A stretch of 64,000 bases of DNA from Bradyrhizobium retamae (GCF_001440415.1 NZ_LLYA01000013.1:124001-188000), one strand, 5' to 3'. Positions 17,444 through 26,016 are shown, numbered from the stretch's first letter. The notes: a model not told the origin generated them from the sequence alone. Program-made: numbers and translations.

Positions 17444-18946
17444 ATGAACGTTCAAAGCCAGATCGACGCAACGTCGCCCCGCACGACCGAGCATTTCGAC
17501 GTCCTGATCGCCGGTGCCGGCATCTCCGGCGTCGGCGCGGCCTATCACCTCACCACGCAATGCCCGGGAACGACGTTCGTGGCGCTGGAGGCACAGGAGA
17601 CATTCGGCGGCACCTGGACCACCCATCGCTATCCCGGCATCCGCTCCGACAGCGATCTCCACACCTTCGGTTATCGGTTCAAGCCGTGGACGTCAGCACC
17701 GATCGCCAGTGCCAAGGAAATCCTCGAATACATGGGCGAGGTGATCGAGGAAAACGATCTCGCCCGGCACATCCGCTACCGGCACACCATCACTTCAGCG
17801 AAATGGTCGAGCGAGGAAAACCTCTGGACCATCGAGGCCACGCGCACCGACACCGGCGAGAGGCTGCGCTTCACCACCAATTTCTTCTGGATGTGTCAGG
17901 GCTATTACCGTCACACCGAGGGCTATACGCCGGAGTGGAAGGAGATGGCCAAGTTCAAGGGCCCGATCGTCCACCCGCAGAAATGGCCTGAAGACCTCGA
18001 TTACAAGAACAAGCGCGTCGTCGTGATCGGCTCGGGTGCTACCGCAGCGACGCTGATACCGGCGCTGGCTCCCGACTGCGCTCACGTCACCATGCTGCAG
18101 CGTTCGCCTACATATTTTCGCACCGGGCGCAATGCGATTGAGATCGCCGAGGAGCTGCGGAAACTACAGGTCGACGAAACCTGGATTCACGAAATCACAC
18201 GACGGAAAATCCTGTTCGACCAGGACGCCTTCACCCGAAAGACGTTTGCGGAACCGGAAGCCGCCAAGAAGGATCTGTTGTCGGCGGTCGAAGCCTATCT
18301 CGGCAAGGACTACGACATCGCGACCCACTTCACGCCAAAATACCGGCCGTGGCGGCAGCGCATCGCCTTCATTCCCGACGGTGACCTGTTCCAGGGCATC
18401 AAGTCCGGCAAGGCTTCCGTCGTTACCGACGAGATCGACCGCTTCACAGAGAAGGGAATCCTGCTGAAATCCGGCAAGGAACTGGAAGCCGACATCATCG
18501 TTACCGCGACCGGCTTCAACCTCTGCGCCACCGGCGACATCGAGTTTGCCATCGATGGCAAGCCGCTCGACTTCGCCGACACCGTGACCTATCGCGGCAT
18601 GATGTTCACCGGCGTACCCAACCTCGTCTGGGTGTTCGGCTATTTCCGCGCGAGCTGGACGCTGCGCGTCGATCTCGTTGCCGACTTCGTCTGCCGGCTG
18701 CTCACGCACATGAAGGAGACCGGCGCGAAAAAGGTAACGCCGCAGCTTCGTCCCGAAGACCACAACATGCCGCTGTTGCCGTGGATCGATCCGGAAAATT
18801 TCAATCCTGGCTACATGATGCGCGGCATGCACCTGCTGCCCAAGCGCGGCGATAAGCCGGAATGGCAGCACAACCAGGACTACTGGGCGGAAAAGGACGA
18901 GTTTCCGGCGATCGACCTCAAGGACAAGGCATTCGTTTACGGCTGA
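17444..18946 (+). CDS. Flavin-containing monooxygenase, Baeyer-Villiger type
   Basis: A 500-residue FAD- and NADPH-dependent monooxygenase. The FAD Rossmann motif is GAGISGVG at residues 24-31. The segment FGGTWTTHRYPGIRSDSD (54-71) matches the class B/Baeyer-Villiger signature region, and a second dinucleotide motif (VVVIGSGATAATL) follows near 190. A later TATGFN stretch is also a family motif. It would insert oxygen into a ketone or hydroxylate an aliphatic or aromatic substrate; substrate is unknown. It is convergent with the O-methyltransferase gene, and no operon partner is clear. Confidence 0.92.
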   Translation: MNVQSQIDATSPRTTEHFDVLIAGAGISGVGAAYHLTTQCPGTTFVALEAQETFGGTWTTHRYPGIRSDSDLHTFGYRFKPWTSAPIASAKEILEYMGEVIEENDLARHIRYRHTITSAKWSSEENLWTIEATRTDTGERLRFTTNFFWMCQGYYRHTEGYTPEWKEMAKFKGPIVHPQKWPEDLDYKNKRVVVIGSGATAATLIPALAPDCAHVTMLQRSPTYFRTGRNAIEIAEELRKLQVDETWIHEITRRKILFDQDAFTRKTFAEPEAAKKDLLSAVEAYLGKDYDIATHFTPKYRPWRQRIAFIPDGDLFQGIKSGKASVVTDEIDRFTEKGILLKSGKELEADIIVTATGFNLCATGDIEFAIDGKPLDFADTVTYRGMMFTGVPNLVWVFGYFRASWTLRVDLVADFVCRLLTHMKETGAKKVTPQLRPEDHNMPLLPWIDPENFNPGYMMRGMHLLPKRGDKPEWQHNQDYWAEKDEFPAIDLKDKAFVYG

Positions 18947-18989
18947 AGCCGGCCGCCGGGTGAAGGCTGCATCCCCTCATCCGGCGCCT

Positions 18990-20006
18990 TCAGATTGGAC
19001 GCGCCTCAATCACGTTGAAGCGGCCGGCAGGGTAGCTCGTGACCAGATCGAAGCTGCTCTGGCCGAACAACTCGCGGTACTGTCGCTCGGTGCGCTCGAG
19101 CCCTCCCGGCCCGCGAAGCATGTTCAGATCACTCAGCGCCTGCTCCTTGTCCTCGTCCGCCATGGATGGCCGCTCCGGCATCAGCCGTTCGACCAGAAGC
19201 AGCTTGCCTGCGTCCGGGAGCGCCTTGCGACAGTTTTGCAGGATCGCGATACTGCGCGCATCATCCCAGTCGTGAATGATGCTCTTGAGGATGATCGCAT
19301 CAGCGATCGCCGGCACGGCCTTGAAGAAATCGCCGGCCACAAATTCCACGCGGTCATCGACACCGATCTGCCTGAGATGCTTGCTCGCGGCCTCGGCACA
19401 TCTCGGAAGGTCGAAAACAGTTCCGCGCAGTTTGCTGTTTTGCTGCGCGATGACGCCGAGCAATTCACCGGATCCGCCGCCGACGTCCATCAGGTGGCGT
19501 ATCCGGCTGAAGTCATAGGACTGAAGGACATTCGGTGTGACAAGACGGGTAAGCTCCACCATCGCCACGTTGAACTTGTCCACAATCTCCGGCGTCCGGC
19601 CCATCAGCTCGAAGCTGTCATCGACGCCTTGCAGTTGCGCCGCGGTCTTGCCGGTCATGATCGATTCAAGCATTCCGCTCCAGTATTTTGAAATCAGTTC
19701 GGTCTCAAGGATTGCCCAGCCCTTGACCGAATGCGTTGCCGAGCTATCGAGGCAGGCACCCATGTCCGTCAACGCATAGCGATCTTCGCCGGTTCGCGAA
19801 CAGATGCCGATGGTGGAAAGCGCGGTAAGCAGGCGTCCGAGCGACCGCTCATCCGCGCCGGTTGCCTTGGCGAGCTTGCCGACCGTCTGCGGTCCGTAGC
19901 TCAACAACTCGGCGAGCCCCAGTCTGGCCGCGACATAGATCACCGCCGTAACACGTTGCGACTGGATCAAGTCGAAAAGCCTGAGGGCCGATACTTGCGA
20001 TGACAT
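18990..20006 (-). CDS. SAM-dependent O-methyltransferase
   Basis: A 338-residue class I methyltransferase of the acetylserotonin O-methyltransferase (plant COMT-like) family. An N-terminal winged-helix dimerisation domain (residues about 5-95) precedes the Rossmann catalytic domain. Motif I is MDVGGGSGE (173-181), the acidic residue follows in VFDLPRCAE, and the catalytic His is in SIIHDWDD. It transfers methyl from S-adenosylmethionine to a hydroxyl on a small molecule, often phenolic. The gene is divergent from vanA, 384 bp apart, which invites a link to aromatic-compound metabolism, though only by location. Confidence 0.9.
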   Translation of the reverse strand: MSSQVSALRLFDLIQSQRVTAVIYVAARLGLAELLSYGPQTVGKLAKATGADERSLGRLLTALSTIGICSRTGEDRYALTDMGACLDSSATHSVKGWAILETELISKYWSGMLESIMTGKTAAQLQGVDDSFELMGRTPEIVDKFNVAMVELTRLVTPNVLQSYDFSRIRHLMDVGGGSGELLGVIAQQNSKLRGTVFDLPRCAEAASKHLRQIGVDDRVEFVAGDFFKAVPAIADAIILKSIIHDWDDARSIAILQNCRKALPDAGKLLLVERLMPERPSMADEDKEQALSDLNMLRGPGGLERTERQYRELFGQSSFDLVTSYPAGRFNVIEARPI

Positions 20007-20286
20007 CGTGCCTCCTATCTCCGCATTGTTTTGCGGCAGCCGGATCTTCCGAAAGCCGAACGATCAGCGGTCCAGGTTGAACCACGACTGCGAGAACATC
20101 GTCGCGGTTGCGTCCCATTGGTCACGGGCTTGGATCGACGCTGCAGCTTTCGTCGACCGTCGCCCAGGCGAGCGCAGCGGTCATTTCCCTGATGACGCGT
20201 GCAGGCCTGCCGCGCGCAGAAGCCCCCGCTCCGCCTGCGATCAAGGTGACCGCAAACCGGGAGTGGCCAAATGAGATAGTTCACAA

Positions 20287-20363
20287 ACCATATGTATACT
20301 TTCATGGTATTTTCACACCGTTATTTTGCACCATTTGCCATTTATTCGCGTTCTCTGTATACA
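20287..20363 (+). promoter_or_regulatory. Putative GntR operator pair upstream of vanA
   Basis: Two GTATAC-centred palindromes lie in the vanA upstream region: ATGTATACT at 20292-20300 and TGTATACA at 20356-20363. Their centres are 63 bp apart, close to six helical turns. An additional ACCAT-N12-ATGGT inverted pair (20287-20291 and 20304-20308) encloses the first. GTATAC-cored sites are typical of FCD-class GntR repressors, one of which is encoded between vanA and vanB. Binding is inferred. Confidence 0.55.
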
Positions 20364-20390
20364 TGCTGCACTCAGTAGGGAGCGCAAACC

Positions 20391-21440
20391 ATGCCGTCTT
20401 CATTTCCCCTCAATGCCTGGTACGCCGCCGCCTGGGACGTCGACGTCAAGCACGCGCTGTTTCCGCGCACGATCTGCGGGAAGCATGTCGTGATGTACCG
20501 CCAGTCCAACGGGCGGGTCTGCGCGCTCGAGGACGCCTGCTGGCACCGCCTGGTGCCGCTATCGAAGGGTCGGCTCGACCGCGACATTGTCGTCTGCGGC
20601 TATCACGGGCTGAAATTCAATGCGCAGGGCCGCTGCACCTACATGCCCTCGCAGGAGACCATCAACCCGTCCGCCTGCGTGCGTTCCTATCCGGTGGTCG
20701 AGCGCCATCGTTTCATCTGGCTGTGGATGGGCGATCCGGCGCTGGCCGATCCCGCGCTGGTGCCCGACATGCACTGGAACGACGACCCGGCCTGGGCGGG
20801 CGACGGCAAAACCATTCACGTCAAATGCGACTACCGCCTCGTGGTCGATAATCTGATGGACCTGACCCACGAAACCTTCGTGCATGGCTCCAGCATCGGC
20901 AATGATCACGTGGCCGAAGCCCCGTTCGACGTCACCCATGGCGACAAGACGGTCACCGTGACGCGCTGGATGAAGGGCATCGACGCGCCGCCGTTCTGGG
21001 CCGCGCAGTTGCAGAAGCCGGGCCCGGTCGACCGCTGGCAGATCATCCATTTCCAGGCGCCCGGCACCGTCAACATCGACGTCGGCGTGGCGCCCGCCGG
21101 CACCGGCGCGCCGGAAGGCGACCGCTCGCAGGGCGTCAACGGCTTTGTGCTCAACACCATGACGCCGGAGACCGACACTACCTGTCATTATTTCTGGGCC
21201 TTCGTCCGCAATTACCGGACGACCGAACAGAAACTGACCACCGAAATTCGCGAAGGCGTGTCGAACATCTTCCACGAGGATGAAATCATCCTCGAAGCGC
21301 AGCAGCGTGCGATGGACGAGAATCCGGATCGCACGTTCTACAATCTCAACATCGATGCGGGAGCGATGTGGGCGCGGCGCGTGATCGACCGGATGGTGGC
21401 GCGCGAGAGCGCACCGCAGACCATGCAAGCTGCGGAGTGA
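20391..21440 (+). CDS. vanA: Vanillate O-demethylase, oxygenase subunit
   Basis: VanA is the Rieske non-haem iron terminal oxygenase that demethylates vanillate to protocatechuate plus formaldehyde. The 349-residue length fits. The Rieske cluster ligands are Cys50-x-His52 and Cys69-x2-His72 in DACWHR and CGYHG. The mononuclear iron site is suggested by NLMDLTHETFVH (His spaced by four residues plus the Asp). It is followed four bases later by a GntR regulator and then by vanB. Specificity for vanillate is inferred from VanA-like length and the adjacent VanB; related demethylases act on other methoxy-benzoates. Confidence 0.9.
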   Translation: MPSSFPLNAWYAAAWDVDVKHALFPRTICGKHVVMYRQSNGRVCALEDACWHRLVPLSKGRLDRDIVVCGYHGLKFNAQGRCTYMPSQETINPSACVRSYPVVERHRFIWLWMGDPALADPALVPDMHWNDDPAWAGDGKTIHVKCDYRLVVDNLMDLTHETFVHGSSIGNDHVAEAPFDVTHGDKTVTVTRWMKGIDAPPFWAAQLQKPGPVDRWQIIHFQAPGTVNIDVGVAPAGTGAPEGDRSQGVNGFVLNTMTPETDTTCHYFWAFVRNYRTTEQKLTTEIREGVSNIFHEDEIILEAQQRAMDENPDRTFYNLNIDAGAMWARRVIDRMVARESAPQTMQAAE

Positions 21441-21444
21441 GGAA

Positions 21445-22197
21445 ATGAGCGAGCGCGACGCCGAACGTTCCGTGTCGCAGACCGTGCGGGCGCAACTCGC
21501 GCTGCGCGACATGATCCTGTCCGGGCGGCTGCGCCCGGGCGAACGCATCAGCGAATTGCAGGCGGTCGATATCACCGGCGTGTCGCGGACGCCGGTGCGG
21601 CTGGCGCTGGTGCGGCTGGAGGACGAAGGGCTGTTGCAGGCGATCCCGTCCGGCGGCTTCATGGTGAAAGCGTTCACCGAGCGCGACATTCTGGATTCGA
21701 TCGAGCTGCGCGGCACGCTTGAGGGCCTCGCCGCGCGCTTTGCGGCCGAGCGCGGCGTCAGCGCGCGTAGCCTTGAGCCGCTCAAGGAGTGCCTTGCCGA
21801 TCTCGATCAACTGGTCCGGCAGGATCAGATCTCGGTCGAAGCCTTTTCTGCCTATGTGACAATGAACGCGCGCTTCCACGCGCTGCTCAATGAACTGTCC
21901 GCCAGCGCGCCGCTGATCCGGGAGATCGACCGCGTCTCGGCGCTGCCGTTTGCTTCGCCAAGCGCGTTCGTAATGGCGCAGTCGGCGCTGCCGGAAGCGC
22001 ACCAGATCCTGCTGATCGGGCAGGATCATCACCGCGTTGTGGTCGATGCGATCGAGAACCGCGAGGGCGCGCGGGCCGAAGCCGTGATGCGAGAACATTC
22101 CCGCCTCGCCGCGCGCAACTTGCGGCTCGCGATCCGAAACCGCACGCATCTCGATTTGCTGCCCGCACTCGCCCTTTTGAAATCGCCAGTCGAATAG
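21445..22197 (+). CDS. GntR/FCD-family regulator of the van genes
   Basis: A 250-residue regulator. A winged helix-turn-helix of the GntR type lies at residues about 14-75 (ERISELQAVDITGVSRTPVRLAL is the recognition region), and an all-helical FCD ligand domain fills the rest, with the metal/ligand-binding His and Asp positions in its helices. It starts four bases after vanA and ends eight bases before vanB, so the three form one transcript in which the regulator sits between the enzyme subunits. By analogy with VanR it would repress the operon until vanillate or a related acid binds. Confidence 0.9.
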   Translation: MSERDAERSVSQTVRAQLALRDMILSGRLRPGERISELQAVDITGVSRTPVRLALVRLEDEGLLQAIPSGGFMVKAFTERDILDSIELRGTLEGLAARFAAERGVSARSLEPLKECLADLDQLVRQDQISVEAFSAYVTMNARFHALLNELSASAPLIREIDRVSALPFASPSAFVMAQSALPEAHQILLIGQDHHRVVVDAIENREGARAEAVMREHSRLAARNLRLAIRNRTHLDLLPALALLKSPVE

Positions 22198-22205
22198 AGT
22201 AGCCC

Positions 22206-23186
22206 ATGCGTTTTGCCGAGCAATGGAGCTGGTGCACTGTCGAATCTATCCGCGACGTGACGCCGACGATCCGCGAATTCCGCCTGCGTCCTGAAAGCGG
22301 TCGAGTAGCGCCCCACCCGGCAGGCAGCCATATCGGCGTCTCCGTGCTGATCGATGGACAGCCGGCGCGGCGCTCCTATTCGCTGGTGGAGAACGACGAC
22401 GCCGGCACTTATCGAATCGCGGTGCGGCTGGCGCCGGATAGCCGCGGCGGCTCGCGCGGCATGTGGAATTTGCGAGCTGGCGCGCGGATCGAAATCTGCA
22501 ACCCAAGCTCGCTGCTGGACGTCGATTGGACGCGGCGAAATTATTGCCTGATCGCGGGCGGCATCGGCATCACGCCGATTACCGGTATCGCCGCCGCGCT
22601 GTACCGCAGAAATATCGACGCCACGTTGCACTACGCGGTGAAATCGCGCGGTGATGCAGCCTTCGTCGACGAACTCTCCGCGCTGCTCGGCAATCGATTG
22701 GTCGTGCACGCCTCCGACGAAGGCGCGCGGCTCGATCTGAACGCCACCTTCCGCGCGTTACCGGATGACGCCATCGCCGTGATGTGCGGGCCGATGCGGA
22801 TGCTGGAAGCGGCGCGGCGCGCCTGGAACGAGGCAGGTAGAGCGCCTGCCGATCTCCGCTACGAGACCTTCGGCTCCAGCGGCTTGATGCCGACGGCGGA
22901 ATTCCGGGTGCGGCTGAAGGATATGGACACCGAACTGGTCGTGCCGCAGAACAGCTCGATGCTGGATGCGCTGAACGGCGCCGGCTTCGAGGTGATATCG
23001 GACTGCCAGCGCGGCGAATGCGGCGTCTGCGCGGTCGACGTCGTCGCGGTCGAGGGCGAGATCGACCACCGCGACGTGTTCTTCAGCGATCAGCAGAAGC
23101 AGGACAACCGCAAGATCTGTACGTGCGTGTCGCGGGCGATCGGCGTGGTGACAATCGACACGCTGTACCGGGCGGAGGCTGTCTAG
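22206..23186 (+). CDS. vanB: Vanillate O-demethylase, reductase subunit
   Basis: VanB passes electrons from NAD(P)H to VanA. The 326 residues show the phthalate-dioxygenase-reductase layout: an FMN/flavin barrel (RRSYSLVE for flavin binding), a nucleotide domain (LIAGGIGITPITG) and a C-terminal [2Fe-2S] ferredoxin. The ferredoxin ligands are in DCQRGECGVC plus the distal KICTC, as in plant-type ferredoxins. It is the last gene of the vanA-gntR-vanB unit. The cytosolic complex should produce protocatechuate from vanillate. Confidence 0.93.
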   Translation: MRFAEQWSWCTVESIRDVTPTIREFRLRPESGRVAPHPAGSHIGVSVLIDGQPARRSYSLVENDDAGTYRIAVRLAPDSRGGSRGMWNLRAGARIEICNPSSLLDVDWTRRNYCLIAGGIGITPITGIAAALYRRNIDATLHYAVKSRGDAAFVDELSALLGNRLVVHASDEGARLDLNATFRALPDDAIAVMCGPMRMLEAARRAWNEAGRAPADLRYETFGSSGLMPTAEFRVRLKDMDTELVVPQNSSMLDALNGAGFEVISDCQRGECGVCAVDVVAVEGEIDHRDVFFSDQQKQDNRKICTCVSRAIGVVTIDTLYRAEAV

Positions 23187-23284
23187 CGCCTGGATCGGGC
23201 GCCGGACTCCGAGCCTCACGTAACGGACACGGATCTTCGGTTGATGACGCGAAGGTCATCCTTAGGGGCAAGGACGAATGCGAG

Positions 23285-23992
23285 CTATTGTTTTGACGAC
23301 AGGTAGATCATCTTGCGCCCGCTATTCATCGCCTTGAGATTGTTGACGTAGTCCTCAGGGCGCTGCCAGCGGTGAGGAACTTTTAGTCCCATGAACTCCG
23401 CGATGCTACCGATAAACGCAGTGCAATTGGTGGTTTCAGCGTTCCAGACCGGTGAACTCGCCTGTAATTTCTTGATGTATGCGAAAACTCTTTTTGCGTC
23501 CGGCTCATTCAGGTAAACCCGGTAACTGGCGGTCAAGTACTGCGGATCAAGATCGCCATAGCTTGCCGTGGTCTCGGACGGCACCCACAGCAAATGACCA
23601 AGTACATAAGCTGCAGTGTCTCCCGCAGGGGTAAGGCCCGCGACTTCAACTGCTCGCTCGCTTGTCTTCCCGAACCAGACGAAAGCGTGTCCCCAGCTCG
23701 CCGCTGTCCTGGCTCTGAAATCAACGTAGTACGGGCCCTTTGCTGCTCCCGATCCCGGCTTTCGAGTCGACTGTGGCGCCGGTTTCGATTCAATGGGCGC
23801 ATCACTGGAAACAAGCGCGTTCGCGGCGGCGGCGCGCTTGTGGACCTCCCGTTTCTGGGAAACGAAACGGTCCGAGCGGGCGCGAGTGTCAATCTCGCGT
23901 GCTGAAGCTGATTGGATTTTGCACTGGAGCAAGACAGCGAGTGTGAATCCCGCAAGCAAGCATAGTCCCAACCGCTTCGGCCTATTTACCAC
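23285..23992 (-). CDS. Exported protein with a possible permuted Cys/His hydrolase core
   Basis: A 235-residue exported protein starting at a GTG (23992) with GAAGGG upstream. The signal segment is RLGLCLLAGFTLAVLLQC, ending near SASA. After a basic linker, the C-terminal 150 residues hold a compact domain with ASWGHAFVWFG (His first), followed later by TTNCTAFIGSIAEFMGLK (Cys after). That His-then-Cys order matches circularly permuted papain-like folds (LRAT/NlpC relatives), suggesting a peptidase or acyltransferase, but this is inference from motif order only. The reading frame runs on to 24019 from a TTG. Neighbours give no clue. Confidence 0.7.
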   Translation of the reverse strand: MVNRPKRLGLCLLAGFTLAVLLQCKIQSASAREIDTRARSDRFVSQKREVHKRAAAANALVSSDAPIESKPAPQSTRKPGSGAAKGPYYVDFRARTAASWGHAFVWFGKTSERAVEVAGLTPAGDTAAYVLGHLLWVPSETTASYGDLDPQYLTASYRVYLNEPDAKRVFAYIKKLQASSPVWNAETTNCTAFIGSIAEFMGLKVPHRWQRPEDYVNNLKAMNSGRKMIYLSSKQ

Positions 23993-24045
23993 GCTTCGCC
24001 CTTCAACTGTCGACGACAAAGGTCAGGATTCAGCGAGACCTTAAG

Positions 24046-24234
24046 TCAATACCGCGTATAGGGCCGCGGCGCGACAGGCGTCTTGCCGACTGGGGTCTTC
24101 CCGATTGGGGTCTTGCCAATCGGCATCTTGCCGATTTGGGCCTGCTGATAGACGGGCTGTGGACGCGGAACGTCGGCAGCGCCAGCGGCAGTCACCACGG
24201 CAAGCGTCGCACCCGCAATAATCACAATTTTCAT
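24046..24234 (-). CDS. Small exported IGKTP-repeat protein
   Basis: A 62-residue protein with signal-like MKIVIIAGATLAVVTAAGAA, then a mature part of about 42 residues built on the pentapeptide IGK(M/T)P, repeated four times (IGKMPIGKTPIGKTPVGKTP) before a basic, proline-rich tail. A GTG codon at 24237 is an alternative start; AGAGGA lies upstream of both. The protein is too small to predict a fold, and no family is recognised. Pentapeptide repeat number may vary between strains. Confidence 0.6.
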   Translation of the reverse strand: MKIVIIAGATLAVVTAAGAADVPRPQPVYQQAQIGKMPIGKTPIGKTPVGKTPVAPRPYTRY

Positions 24235-24322
24235 CACGGTACTTTTTCCTCTAGGTTAGAAGGAACAAGGCAGTGAACTACTGCTCGTTCCACTCAGACA
24301 CGCCGTGAACATGAGTGTCGGA

Positions 24323-24382
24323 ATACGTCTACAGTGCGGCAGATCAGATACGTTCGAACGATAGGTCTGCAGTGCGGCAGAT
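24323..24382. repeat. 22-bp direct repeat flanking a 10-bp palindrome
   Basis: ATACGTCTACAGTGCGGCAG (then AT) at 24323-24344 recurs as ATAGGTCTGCAGTGCGGCAG (then AT) at 24361-24382, 20 of 22 bases identical. Between them lies the perfect palindrome CGTTCGAACG (24351-24360). It is about 90-150 bp upstream of the small repeat-protein gene, so it could be a regulator binding site or the relic of a duplication. Confidence 0.6.
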
Positions 24383-24619
24383 ATGAGACATGCGGGAACC
24401 TCGACCCCTATTGGGTCGATGGTGCGATAGCCGAACGCCATTGTCGCGCCAATCCATTTGATGGCGATGCCAAGGCGATATCGACGACGGGCCCACGTTG
24501 TTCGGCGAAGGATCAAAACTCGGAAGTCCGTAGGTGATCGGCAATAGAGTAACGGAGGCTGCCATGCGGGCAGCCTCTCTCCATACCTTGAAGCTATCCG
24601 CACGCGCTGCCTGCCCCCG

Positions 24620-24865
24620 TCATGGGGACTCATCCCAACGTGGAGATGAAACGACAGGGCTCACGCCCATCCCGAACTCACGCGTGGGCTTCCGATCGGT
24701 CCTTAACAACCGTTGTGCGGCCTCGGCGTTTGTGGCGCAGCGCTCGAGCCAGCGAGCCACGAGAAAATTAACCCGCACGGCAAATCGCCGTCGAGCCGCT
24801 GCCAGCACAGGCCTCGCGTCCAAGCTCTGATCGGATGGTTTCTTGACGTCGTTGCGGGCGTTCAT
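24620..24865 (-). CDS. Possible small basic protein
   Basis: An 81-residue frame starting MNARNDVKKPSDQSL. A very strong ribosome binding site (AGGAGGG) lies four to five bases before the ATG, the main reason for calling it. The middle is helical and basic (RRRFAVRVNFLVARWLER). No family is recognised. It lies in a gene-poor stretch where other long frames look random, so it may be a real small gene or a decayed one. Confidence 0.45.
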   Translation of the reverse strand: MNARNDVKKPSDQSLDARPVLAAARRRFAVRVNFLVARWLERCATNAEAAQRLLRTDRKPTREFGMGVSPVVSSPRWDESP

Positions 24866-25177
24866 CTTGCCCTCCTGCCGGTTCGGCGGAGGGAGCGGCC
24901 CTGCGCCGAGAGTTACACTCTTGCTTTGCGGATCAGCCCCGCTTCGAGCTGAAAGTTAGGACCTCGCGTCATCACGGACATGCACGACCAATCGGCGAGC
25001 CGAATAAGCGGCCGGACGTGGGCGGCAGTCTCTGCGATGTGTGTGCGCGCGTTACGCATTGCGGTCCTCAAGAGTGCAGGCAATTTCACCCGCGACGAAT
25101 GTCACGATCTAAACGCAGAGAAATTCGGCGCGTCAAATACTTTATGCCACGAGGTGCGGGATTTGTTGCGAGCCAGT

Positions 25178-25217
25178 AATTTTCGAACGCCAGCGGAGCC
25201 GGCTGGGTTCGAAAATT
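25178..25217. repeat. Long isolated palindrome
   Basis: AATTTTCGAAC (25178-25188) and GTTCGAAAATT (25207-25217) form an exact 11-bp stem, and the interior GCCAGC...GCTGG can extend pairing. No T run follows, so it is not a classic terminator. The exact symmetry suggests a protein-binding site or a mobile-element end. Confidence 0.6.
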
Positions 25218-25437
25218 TCAGGCTATTGTCAGAGCGGAAGCGGCGGTTTACTTCGCCACGTCCGGTCTACCCCGGGAAGCACACACCAATCGGACGGATC
25301 GGCATGTCCACTGGGGGTAATTAGCTGAACTCACAGCCATCTCCGGCACTTCCGCTCTGCCCGCGACAACAGACGTTGCCCATCGTGATCGTCATGCCGG
25401 AGATGGGGTCCGCTATGGGCCCAACAGGTGACATTCG

Positions 25438-25469
25438 AAAAGAGGCCGCCAACTGAAGCGGGCCTCTTT
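25438..25469 (-). terminator. Terminator after the 47-residue membrane microprotein gene
   Basis: GAGGCC (25442-25447) pairs with GGCCTC (25461-25466), flanked by AAAA on one side and TTT on the other, giving T runs on both strands. For the minus-strand gene at 25517 it lies about 50 bp downstream. Confidence 0.75.
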
Positions 25470-25516
25470 CGACTAGCAAATCGTACGCTTCGCTCTTTGA
25501 TTCGTCGCTTCGACGG

Positions 25517-25660
25517 CTACTTCTGTGTTGGCGCAGGCGGCGTTGCAGGCGGCGAGGGCGTTGTCGTAGTCGTATCGAATCCGCCGTAAGTATAAATGAG
25601 CACTCCAGCAAGAATGATCACCACGGCAGCGATCAGTATGTTTCTATTGAGAGGCGTCAT
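25517..25660 (-). CDS. Membrane microprotein, 47 residues
   Basis: This frame encodes a single hydrophobic helix (NILIAAVVIILAGVLIYTY, residues 7-25) preceded by MTPLNR and followed by a Thr/Pro-rich outside tail (DTTTTTPSPPATPPAPTQK). The layout, a short basic start, one membrane span and a disordered tail, is that of many real single-pass small proteins of Bradyrhizobium. GGAG lies nine bases before the ATG, and a terminator follows 50 bp downstream. The function is unknown. Confidence 0.7.
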   Translation of the reverse strand: MTPLNRNILIAAVVIILAGVLIYTYGGFDTTTTTPSPPATPPAPTQK

Positions 25661-26016
25661 GACAAGTGGCTCCGCCGTAAGTTAACCGTCGCCCCCAAGC
25701 TTAGGTTACTCCATTCTGGCAATCATCCATACTAGGCCACCCGAAATTTGAAACTAGGCCAATAGGGATCAAATCAAGCCAGCACCCGGCCGCGCATGGG
25801 AGAGATTGGCAACTCCAGAACCTTTCCTGAACTCAGCAGATGCGAGCGAAAGTCCGTTGAGGTCATTAGCGACATTCGAATCGAAGGCCAATCACTTCCG
25901 CTCTTCCCCGACTAGTAGATGTGTTCGGGGCCGGTCGGCATGTCTCGAAGGGGCAAAAAGGCGACATCACCGAAACAGCCGGTCCGCCACGCCAGATTAG
26001 GCCGACCTGTCATACT
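25661..26016. other. Gap with no supported gene
   Basis: About 350 bp. The frames at 25806-26000, 25919-26101 and 25921-26115 (plus) have random composition. The stretch is comparatively AT-rich for this window and may include decayed sequence. Confidence 0.5.

Larger units (their letters stand above)
24866..25516. other. Gene-poor stretch with a long palindrome
   Basis: About 650 bp with no convincing gene. The frame at 24980-25324 (plus) has odd composition and no ribosome binding site. A 40-bp palindrome at 25178-25217 and a terminator at 25438-25469 are its only clear structures. The region may be a decayed gene or an element remnant. Confidence 0.5.

Noticed and set aside
25207..25217. 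GTTCGAAA-like T-loop suggesting a tRNA
   Set aside because: No acceptor stem or anticodon arm can be drawn around it; the bases belong to the palindrome at 25178-25217.
24980..25324. 114-residue plus-strand frame
   Set aside because: No ribosome binding site and odd amino-acid mix; it runs through the 25178-25217 palindrome, so it is unlikely to code.
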